Assembly: GCA_937121005.1 (NCBI GenBank)
Contig: CAKZKB010000589.1
Span: 1 to 12,017 of the forward strand
From: an uncultured cyanobacterium
GTDB taxonomy: Bacteria > Cyanobacteriota > Cyanobacteriia > Cyanobacteriales > Geitlerinemataceae
Direction of reading: 5' to 3'
Length of the DNA stretch: 12,017 nucleotides
Positions 1-5,275 of this stretch are shown here, piece by piece; positions within the stretch are counted from its first letter, which is position 1, and the number at the start of each line of letters is the position of its first letter. The notes under the pieces are model-generated. The model worked only from the letters and a program-made list of their open reading frames with translations, made no database searches and was not told the origin of the DNA. The translations under genes were made by a program, and so were the position numbers.

Positions 1-2
1 TA

Positions 3-332
3 CCAAAAGATCGCTTAATCACAGGCGATGTTGTGCGAATTCAAGGATTGCACTCTCTACGCTTAACTGACCTTACTTCCATACCTCCTCTCCACCAACC
101 ATTTACATTTTCCATCGACTTACTGACCACAACAGCAAATCCTTACACCTCCGAGCAAATTCTCGACAAATTTACCGCTCCTAGCCATACGGGAGTTTTG
201 CCTATGTATTATGGAGATGATGTCATCGTCTCTTCTGCAAAACTCGAACTCAAAACGACTCCCGAACCTTCTTTCCTGTTTGGATTGTTGGGAATCAGTG
301 TTTTAGGTGTTCTGAAACGGCAAATTAAGTAA
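3..332 (+). CDS. PEP-CTERM domain protein, 3' end only
   Basis: The frame is open from the left edge of the window, so the true start and most of the protein lie outside; the GTG at 33 is probably internal. The visible 110 codons end in a classic PEP-CTERM sorting tail: TTPEPS, then a hydrophobic run FLFGLLGISVLGVL, then the short basic end KRQIK. In the family this tail is a membrane anchor recognised by exosortase, and such proteins are secreted or placed in surface or extracellular matrix. The part before the tail (for example ITGDVVRIQGL and FTFSIDLLTTTANPYT) looks like beta-rich extracellular sequence, but I do not recognise the domain. Function beyond export is unknown. Confidence 0.8.
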   Translation, partial: PKDRLITGDVVRIQGLHSLRLTDLTSIPPLHQPFTFSIDLLTTTANPYTSEQILDKFTAPSHTGVLPMYYGDDVIVSSAKLELKTTPEPSFLFGLLGISVLGVLKRQIK

Positions 333-340
333 GCAACACA

Positions 341-368
341 GTAGGGGCGATTCGCGAATCGCCTCTAC
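341..368. repeat. Near-perfect 28-base palindrome after the PEP-CTERM gene
   Basis: The two 14-base halves (starting GTAGGGGCGA and ending TCGCCTCTAC) are reverse complements except for one position that would be a G-U pair in RNA. It starts 9 bases after the stop codon at 330-332. Palindromes of this type are widespread in cyanobacterial genomes as dispersed repeats. It could fold at the end of the mRNA, but no T run follows, so it is not a standard intrinsic terminator. Confidence 0.7.
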
Positions 369-436
369 TCATGTTAAGATCGTACCGAGATACAACTGTT
401 CGATCGCGATTTCTAAGCCAATACTTTGCAAACTAA

Positions 437-598
437 GTTGTATTACGCACCGATGATGGTGTAGAATTTATTCTAGCCGAAATTGATGGCATTACGGACG
501 CGATCGCGCCCGTCAAACGCAAACCGATTCGGCAGCAGAAGCCCGCAAACGGTATCGAACTGGCATTACATTATCGGGCTGCCGTGATGGTGAATTAA
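437..598 (+). pseudogene. Possible gene remnant without start codon
   Basis: A 53-codon plus-strand frame runs from just after a stop (434-436) to TAA at 596-598. It has no usable start codon near its 5' end, yet its first part reads like real protein: LRTDDGVEFILAEIDG. The remainder (ending LHYRAAVMVN) is less convincing. It overlaps the 3' end of the convergent SnoaL-like gene. It may be a degraded fragment of a small cyanobacterial protein; the opening faintly recalls the start of the Trypco1 type, but that is a guess. It could also be chance. Confidence 0.2.
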
Positions 599-949
599 AT
601 ACCATTTATCGCCCAGGCGCTCGAAAATATTGGTTGCCATCGATCGCGCTTTTACCTGTCGGCCGCGACTGACTTGCATCACTTCTTCAACTAACACCAC
701 GTAAGCGAGATCGCCATTCTCCTGCACCGAAACAATCTCCGTCTCGATTTCGAGATAGTTGGTGGCTCGGAAAATCTGCACCCAAGAATTGCGAATTGCT
801 TTCCATCCTTTCAGGCTCGATCGTCCCGGATGAACGCACAGCGTATCCGTTCCTTGCGAGCAGATTTGCTCCATGGCATCGATATCTTTTTTCTCGAATG
901 CTCGATAAAATGCTTGGTTGGCGGCTAAAATCGAGTGGGTTTCGCTCAT
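566..949 (-). CDS. SnoaL/NTF2-like (DUF4440-type) protein
   Basis: A protein of 127 residues from the ATG at 949. It has the layout of the small NTF2-fold family: an N-terminal helix (ILAANQAFYRAFEKKDIDAM), a CVHPGRSSLKGWKAI segment leading to a helix with a conserved Trp, then beta strands (VLVEEVMQV, ARSMATNIFERLGDKWYLIHHHGS). Members bind small hydrophobic ligands or act as simple isomerases or cyclases, and many are uncharacterised; the substrate here cannot be read from sequence. Start choice: a GGGAG ribosome site lies 4 bases before this ATG, and a TATAAT box at 989-984 lies downstream of the longer alternative start at 1003, which would place that start outside the transcript. The gene stands alone and is divergent from the protease gene. 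Confidence 0.8.
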   Translation of the reverse strand: MSETHSILAANQAFYRAFEKKDIDAMEQICSQGTDTLCVHPGRSSLKGWKAIRNSWVQIFRATNYLEIETEIVSVQENGDLAYVVLVEEVMQVSRGRQVKARSMATNIFERLGDKWYLIHHHGSPIM

Positions 950-983
950 AATGCTCCCGAAACGAAGGGACGATCGCCTATCC

Positions 984-989
984 ATTATA
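984..989 (-). promoter_or_regulatory. -10 box (TATAAT) for the SnoaL-like gene
   Basis: The minus strand reads CTATAATGG here, a perfect TATAAT about 35 bases before the ATG at 949. No good -35 hexamer is seen at the expected distance. It supports the shorter protein start. Confidence 0.5.
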
Positions 990-1121
990 GAATTTTCGGC
1001 CATCGCTGCATGACGGTTGCCCGCAGGCGGTTACAGTTTTGGAAACACCAGCGCGATCGCCCCTAGACCGATGCTAGATTCAGACTAATCGCGCCTCGAG
1101 CTAGCGCGTTCCTTCAGTTCC

Positions 1122-1152
1122 AGCCCAGTTTCGTGCCGGAGACTGGGCTTTT
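1122..1152 (+). terminator. Terminator-like hairpin in the leader of the protease gene
   Basis: AGCCCAGTTTC (1122-1132) pairs with GAGACTGGGCT (1139-1149) over 11 bp with one wobble and a 6-base loop, and the downstream arm runs into TTTT. This is the form of an intrinsic terminator reading left to right, but no clear plus-strand gene ends here and it sits only 30 bases before the ATG at 1182. It may end a short upstream transcript, act as a leader attenuator, or shape the 5' end of the protease mRNA. The minus-strand version lacks the U run. Confidence 0.5.
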
Positions 1153-1181
1153 CTCCCTCATTCTCAAAAATACGAACTCCG

Positions 1182-3269
1182 ATGAAACGCTTTGTCGCCA
1201 GCCTGCTGCTTGCTAGTTCCGTTCTCTCTCCCCTCATGCCCGCGATCGCCGTTGCCCAGACGGATGACGATCTGTCCTATCGATTTTACGACGGCGAGGT
1301 GCCCTTGCGAGTCCGCCGCGATGCGGTTGCTGTCAACTTCCGCACCACTCCCGGCGGTACGCGCAGCCTCGGCCCCGATCCCTACGTGCGCTTGCAGCGA
1401 TCGCTGTCTGGAGAAGGGGGAACGCGGGGCGGATCTGCCGCACCGGGCACCGCCGAAGTCACTCCCCTCGGCGAGAGTTTCGCCATCGTTTCGGGACTCG
1501 CCGCCACCGAAGGGGACGATCCCCTACGCCAGTGGTTGCGCCAACAGTCTTACGTCGAAGATACTCTACCCGTCTTAGAAGTTGCCGACGCAGAAGAACA
1601 GACGACCCTGGTTCTACCTAATGAAATTCTACTCACCGTCGAGTCCAACCTCTCCGAGAGCCAACTGCAAATTCTCCTCAACCGCAACAACTTAGAGATT
1701 ATTCGTCCCCTCGAATTTAGCAATAATCGTTATTTAGTGCGATCGACCGCCGTTAGTGGTTTGGAAGTCCTCAATGTCGCCAACACCCTCAACGGCGTGG
1801 TGGGGGTCAGTTCCTCGGTGCCCAACTTCGTGCAGTCGGTGCCCTATCGCGTCCAGGGGGCCTCTGGAACCGGAAGTGCAGAAATTCCCAACGCCTTAAA
1901 CCGCTTGCAAGAGACGATCGCCTCCCTTCCCCAACCCGATGACTCCCCCTACGAAGCCGGGTTGTTGCCCTTGGCGTGGCATCTCGATACCCGTCCCCAA
2001 CGGGGTAACTTCCAAAATCGTACCGACGTGCGGGCGATCGAAGCATGGCAAGATAGCAACGGCGGCGACAGTGTAGTTGTCGCTGTCATTGACAGCCTCA
2101 TTCAGTGGGATCATCCCGATCTGATTGGCAACCTCCACACAGTGAACCATCCCGATGCGTTTCCTGGAGAGACGCACGGTTGGGACTTTACCAGTGGTTA
2201 CAACTGCAACGACGGCCGCTGCGTCGTCGGCGATCCCGATACGCGCCTGGAGGAGTCGGAACTGGCACGATTGCGGACCTTGTTTCAGGACTCGTTCCGA
2301 CTGTCGGATGAAGAAATTCTCACCCAGTACGGCTTTATTCCGGCAACCGGGAGCACTGACAGCGAACGGGCCCGATCGATCCGCGATGCCATGCGGGGGA
2401 CGATCGCGGCTGAATTTCACGGTACTTGGTCGGCCGGGGTGATTTCGGCCCGCCCCGCAGAAGAGTTGGGGACGATCGGTGTTGCCCCCAACGCTGAAAT
2501 CCTGCCCGTGCGCGTGTTTGGCCTCGGTGGAGCCATCAGCGCCAGCAATCTGATCGAGGCCATCGGTTACGCCGCCTCTCGCGATGTCGATGTCATCAAC
2601 ATGAGTTTAGGCGGCTTGCGGGTCGATCGCGCTTTGGCCGAAAGCATTTTTGCCGTCCTCGACGAGTACCCCGATTTGGTGATTGTCGCTTCGGCGGGCA
2701 ACTCCGATCTCGATGGCGTGTCCTTCCCGGCGGCACTTCCAGGGGTGATTTCGGTCGGCGCAACGGATATGGACGGCCGGCGCACGTTTTACAGCAGCTA
2801 CGGCGGCCGTTTGGATTTAGTCGCACCAGGGGGCGACACCACCTTCTCCAACCGAGGCGGCATCGTCACCACTGGGGGCACCTGGGTCGATGGCTTCTGG
2901 CGCGGTATTTCGGTTCCCGACTACAGTTGGGGTCTGGCATTGGATCCGCGCGGTCAGTACGTTTCAGTGCAAGGAACCTCGTTTTCGGCCCCCGTTGTCT
3001 CTGGGGTGGTGGCGTTGATGAAAGGGGAAAATCAAGACCTCGATCGCGAGGAGACGATGGAAATTCTCGCCGAAACCGCCACCTACGAGGGGTTAGAACT
3101 TTCCGACAGCGATCGTAATCGCTATCGCTTGCAAGAAAGTCTCGGTTTCACCCAACAAGAAGATCGCCTTTCGGGGGTGTTTCCCTTACCCGAACCCGTT
3201 TCGCCGGAACAATACTTTTTCGGTCGCGGTTTAGTGGATGCTGCGGCTGCTGTCCGCGAAGCAAAATAG
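1182..3269 (+). CDS. Secreted subtilisin-like (S8) serine protease
   Basis: A 695-residue endopeptidase of the subtilase family, likely exported and acting outside the cytoplasm. A Sec signal peptide covers about residues 1-26 (MKRF, a hydrophobic stretch, then AVAQ). Residues about 30-225 look like an N-terminal propeptide; YLVRS through VLNVANTLNGVVGVSSSVPNF matches the strand-helix-strand pattern of subtilase prodomains. The catalytic domain spans about 260-695, with Asp304 (AVIDSLIQWDHPDL), His413 (EFHGTWSAGVI), oxyanion Asn507 (ASAGNSD) and nucleophile Ser600 (GTSFSAP), so it should be active. The Asp motif is DSL rather than the usual DTG or DSG. About 109 residues separate Asp304 and His413, longer than usual, and include a close cysteine pair (C342, C347). 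The ribosome site before the ATG is weak. It appears monocistronic. Confidence 0.93.
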   Translation: MKRFVASLLLASSVLSPLMPAIAVAQTDDDLSYRFYDGEVPLRVRRDAVAVNFRTTPGGTRSLGPDPYVRLQRSLSGEGGTRGGSAAPGTAEVTPLGESFAIVSGLAATEGDDPLRQWLRQQSYVEDTLPVLEVADAEEQTTLVLPNEILLTVESNLSESQLQILLNRNNLEIIRPLEFSNNRYLVRSTAVSGLEVLNVANTLNGVVGVSSSVPNFVQSVPYRVQGASGTGSAEIPNALNRLQETIASLPQPDDSPYEAGLLPLAWHLDTRPQRGNFQNRTDVRAIEAWQDSNGGDSVVVAVIDSLIQWDHPDLIGNLHTVNHPDAFPGETHGWDFTSGYNCNDGRCVVGDPDTRLEESELARLRTLFQDSFRLSDEEILTQYGFIPATGSTDSERARSIRDAMRGTIAAEFHGTWSAGVISARPAEELGTIGVAPNAEILPVRVFGLGGAISASNLIEAIGYAASRDVDVINMSLGGLRVDRALAESIFAVLDEYPDLVIVASAGNSDLDGVSFPAALPGVISVGATDMDGRRTFYSSYGGRLDLVAPGGDTTFSNRGGIVTTGGTWVDGFWRGISVPDYSWGLALDPRGQYVSVQGTSFSAPVVSGVVALMKGENQDLDREETMEILAETATYEGLELSDSDRNRYRLQESLGFTQQEDRLSGVFPLPEPVSPEQYFFGRGLVDAAAAVREAK

Positions 3270-3280
3270 TTTCGTCTTAA

Positions 3281-3318
3281 AGCCCCTCTCCCCTCCGGAG
3301 AAGGGCTTGGGGTGAGGG
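3281..3318. repeat. Dispersed C-rich/G-rich hairpin repeat after the protease gene
   Basis: The stretch starting AGCCCCTCTCCCC and ending TTGGGGTGAGGG is of a kind seen repeatedly between genes in cyanobacteria and other bacteria. Bases 3281-3291 and 3297-3307 pair over 10 bp with one mismatch. It starts 11 bases after the protease stop, so it may protect the mRNA end, but no T run follows. Confidence 0.6.
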
Positions 3319-3343
3319 TAATTTCATGGCTGTCGAACTCAGG

Positions 3344-3396
3344 TTTCGGCAAGCGGTTCTCGATCGCACTCGAAAGACACGAACCGCTTGCTGAAA
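3344..3396. repeat. Long inverted repeat upstream of arsS
   Basis: TTTCGGCAAGCGGTTC (3344-3359) pairs with GAACCGCTTGCTGAAA (3381-3396) over 16 bp with one G-T pair, around a 21-base loop. The core 11 bp (3349-3359 with 3381-3391) is perfect. It ends 18 bases before a TACAAT -10 box, so the right arm covers the -35 zone of the likely arsS promoter. It could be an operator or a dispersed repeat; no T run makes it a terminator. Confidence 0.65.
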
Positions 3397-3413
3397 TGTA
3401 CCTACCTCTTCGC

Positions 3414-3419
3414 TACAAT
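3414..3419 (+). promoter_or_regulatory. Likely -10 box (TACAAT) for arsS
   Basis: TACAAT lies 63 bases before the arsS ATG at 3482. The best -35 candidate, TTGCTG at 3388-3393, is 20 bases upstream and overlaps the inverted repeat. The spacing is longer than ideal, so a regulator may be needed, or the box may be chance. Confidence 0.4.
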
Positions 3420-3481
3420 GAAAAACTGTAGAAGTACGCGAACGACAGACGATCGCGACGGAATTGCCCAAAGGAGACACG

Positions 3482-4492
3482 ATGGTACAAACACCGATCC
3501 CAAATAAAGTTACCCCATTTCGGGACAAACTGCAAGCTCCCCTCAGCAAGCGCCAAATTACTACCCTACAAATCAATTTAGGTAAAGTATGCAACCTCGC
3601 TTGCACCCACTGTCACGTGGAAGCGGGGCCTAAGCGTACCGAACAATTGTCGCCGGAAGTGCGCGATCGCCTCATTGAAATTATCGATCGCTTCCCCCAA
3701 ATTCAAACTGTCGATCTCACGGGTGGGGCACCGGAAATGAACTTCGGTTTCGAGGCGATCGTCCTGGCAGCAACGAAGGCCAAAAAAGAAGTTATCGTGC
3801 GTTCCAATTTAACCATCTATTTCGTACCGGGATACGAATTTCTACCCGAATTTTGCGCTCGCAACCGCGTCCGTATTGTAGCTTCTCTCCCCTGCTATCT
3901 CGCCGATAATGTCGATAAAATGCGCGGGAATGGTGTTTTTGACGACTCGGTTAAAGCGTTGCAATGGCTCAACTCTTTAGGTTATGGTAACGATCCAAAT
4001 TTAGTTTTAGATCTGGTGTACAATCCTCCCCTTCCTACGTCGCCAGAGCGATTTTCTTTACCTCCGCAGCAAGCCCAACTCGAAGCCGCTTATAAAGCGC
4101 ATTTAGGGCAACAGTTCGGAATTCAATTTAACCATCTGTTGACGATTACGAATCTCCCCATCGGACGCACGAAACAGTTACTCGATCGCCTCCAACTGCG
4201 CCAAAGCTATACACAATTCCTCGAAGACAATTACAACACCAGCACGGTCGAAAACCTGATGTGTCGCGACGAACTTTCAGTAGACTATCGCGGCTATATC
4301 TACGATTGCGATTTCAATCAAATGGAAGATATCCCGGCAAAAACCCGAGACGGAGAGGTATTAACCGTTGCTAAATTGCTAGAGTGGGGCAGTTTAGACC
4401 TCATCGACGAAGTTGCCACCGCCTCCTATTGTTACGGCTGTACCGCCGGATCGGGATCGAGTTGTGGGGGTGCATTACTTGAAGAAAAATGA
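3482..4492 (+). CDS. arsS: Arsenosugar biosynthesis radical SAM protein ArsS
   Basis: A 336-residue radical SAM enzyme. The [4Fe-4S]/SAM motif is C37-x3-C41-x2-C44 in GKVCNLACTHCHVEAGPKRTE, the characteristic ArsS form, followed by DLTGGAPEMN, which fits the SAM-binding strand. The C-terminal half matches the cysteine-rich DUF3641 region, ending YCYGCTAGSGSSCGGALLE with C317, C320 and C328 as probable ligands for a further cluster. In the known pathway ArsS adds a 5'-deoxyadenosyl group from SAM to methylated arsenic, giving the precursor of arsenosugars, after the methyltransferase ArsM has acted. No arsM, arsR or arsenite pump is in this window, so the partner must lie elsewhere. Start: AAGGAG at 3471-3476 is 5 bases before the ATG; the TTG at 3464 lies upstream of this ribosome site and is less likely. 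Confidence 0.92.
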   Translation: MVQTPIPNKVTPFRDKLQAPLSKRQITTLQINLGKVCNLACTHCHVEAGPKRTEQLSPEVRDRLIEIIDRFPQIQTVDLTGGAPEMNFGFEAIVLAATKAKKEVIVRSNLTIYFVPGYEFLPEFCARNRVRIVASLPCYLADNVDKMRGNGVFDDSVKALQWLNSLGYGNDPNLVLDLVYNPPLPTSPERFSLPPQQAQLEAAYKAHLGQQFGIQFNHLLTITNLPIGRTKQLLDRLQLRQSYTQFLEDNYNTSTVENLMCRDELSVDYRGYIYDCDFNQMEDIPAKTRDGEVLTVAKLLEWGSLDLIDEVATASYCYGCTAGSGSSCGGALLEEK

Positions 4493-4511
4493 ACGGAAAA
4501 TTCCCTCTTGA

Positions 4512-4651
4512 GAAGCTCGTCAAGACCTTAATACTGAAGACCGGGAGTTGATTATGGAACTGTCACCGAACAAGGTATGCAGCGAGAGATTCAGCAAAAA
4601 AAAACGGTAAGTATTCAGGTGGTACAGAGAAACCCGGTTTCTGAATCGTAG
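4512..4651 (+). pseudogene. Decayed tail of an Rpn-like (transposase-type nuclease) gene
   Basis: Frame 4512-4568 reads TEDRELIMELSP, and after a shift of frame at about 4568 the text continues EQGMQREIQQKK to a stop at 4649-4651. In cyanobacterial Rpn/PD-(D/E)XK-type proteins a helix ending in RELIM-LSP is commonly followed by Gln/Glu/Gly-rich EQGIQ-type repeats, so these look like two pieces of one C-terminus joined by a deletion. No start codon, catalytic core or full domain remains. The call rests on remembered family patterns and is tentative. Confidence 0.35.
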
Positions 4652-4745
4652 CACAACAGATGTCGAGATTTTAGAGAAACCCGATCGCCTGTCTGGAGAA
4701 GATGTTCTACCCGGTTTTACCCTAGAATTGCGGCGGATCTGGTAG
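4623..4745 (+). pseudogene. Remnant C-terminus of a Uma2 family protein
   Basis: The frame ending TAG at 4743-4745 reads EKPDRLSGEDVLPGF followed by TLELRRIW, which is the standard C-terminus of cyanobacterial Uma2 (DUF820) putative nucleases. Only about 40 codons are left, with no start and none of the N-terminal catalytic region, so it is a fragment. It overlaps the end of the Rpn-like remnant in another frame. Uma2 genes are highly repeated and often decayed in cyanobacteria. Confidence 0.65.
4628..4642. repeat. Short palindrome AGAAACC-C-GGTTTCT
   Basis: Perfect 7-base arms around one base, located where the two decayed gene tails meet. A partial copy (AGAGAAACCCG) recurs at 4673-4683. 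This sequence is a common dispersed element in cyanobacteria and may mark the site of the rearrangement. Confidence 0.5.
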
Positions 4746-4811
4746 GCGATCGTCAATTGTGGAACCCTGATGTAGACTGGCTTCTGTAGCAGCCGTGATT
4801 GGTTTTCAAGT

Positions 4812-4839
4812 ACAGTTGATATTACTTCAAACAGTTGAT
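4812..4839 (+). promoter_or_regulatory. Direct repeat ACAGTTGAT upstream of the TPR-like gene
   Basis: ACAGTTGAT occurs at 4812-4820 and 4831-4839, a spacing of 19 bases, close to two turns of DNA, ending 8 bases before the ATG at 4848. Two same-face copies at this spacing could bind a regulator, but chance cannot be excluded. No clear ribosome site lies between the repeat and the start. Confidence 0.3.
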
Positions 4840-4847
4840 TAAGCATC

Positions 4848-5195
4848 ATGAGTTGGTTAAAACATCATACACAAAGTGAAGCCTATGCAAGCCAAGCAGA
4901 AGCGTTATTCAGGAATCGGCAGTTCGATCGGGCTACTGAACTTTACCGTTTAGCTGCGGATGCAGAAGTAAAGGCACTGGAAAACCTCGATTCTAGCAAA
5001 ATAAGAACAATTGGCATAACAGCAGTTAGTGCTGCTTCTCTGTATTTTAAAGCTCGGGATTTTCTACAAGCAAGGAAAACTGCTCACCAATGGCTATCTA
5101 CCGATCTTCTTCCTACTTTTGCAGTGGAAGAGTTAGAGGACTTAGTGCAAGTAATTCGATATGAGGAGTCTCGTATAAAGTCAGGTATCCAATGA
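4848..5195 (+). CDS. Small TPR-like helical protein of unknown function
   Basis: A 115-residue, almost wholly helical protein without signal peptide or membrane segment. Residues about 11-45 (EAYASQAEALFRNRQFDRATELYRLAADAEVKAL) form a TPR/MIT-like helical hairpin, and about 57-90 (TAVSAASLYFKARDFLQARKTAHQWL) form a second one, each with the small-residue and Tyr/Phe spacing of TPR units. The segment before the second unit (ALENLDSSKIRTIGITAVSAASL) is conserved in short proteins of this type that I have seen in cyanobacteria, all of unknown role. It probably mediates protein-protein contacts. It sits alone between gene remnants and putA, 80 bases before the latter and in the same direction. 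Confidence 0.7.
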   Translation: MSWLKHHTQSEAYASQAEALFRNRQFDRATELYRLAADAEVKALENLDSSKIRTIGITAVSAASLYFKARDFLQARKTAHQWLSTDLLPTFAVEELEDLVQVIRYEESRIKSGIQ

Positions 5196-5220
5196 GTGAT
5201 GTTTTCCCCATTAAGCTAGC

Positions 5221-5248
5221 GCTATAATGGGAGCTTCCCTGCTATAAT
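5221..5248 (+). promoter_or_regulatory. putA: Tandem TATAAT boxes before putA
   Basis: GCTATAAT occurs twice, at 5221-5228 and 5241-5248, exactly 20 bases apart. The second box puts a transcription start near 5255, about 20 bases before the ATG at 5276, and rules against the in-frame TTG at 5255 as the start. Neither box has a strong -35 element at 17 bases, so two weak or activator-dependent starts are possible. Confidence 0.5.
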
Positions 5249-5275
5249 TAAAGGTTGTCCTCGCACTCTGCACTC

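Noticed and set aside
1896..2420. A 174-codon minus-strand frame within the protease gene.
   Set aside because: It is antisense to well-conserved catalytic-domain sequence and shows no recognisable domain, so it is a by-product of GC-rich coding sequence.
3281..3318. An intrinsic terminator for the protease gene.
   Set aside because: The stem is followed by G-rich sequence and not by a T run, so it is better described as a dispersed hairpin repeat.
4520..4849. A 109-codon open frame on the minus strand.
   Set aside because: Its residue pattern is not protein-like, and the plus strand of the same stretch carries recognisable Rpn-like and Uma2 remnants that explain the open frame.
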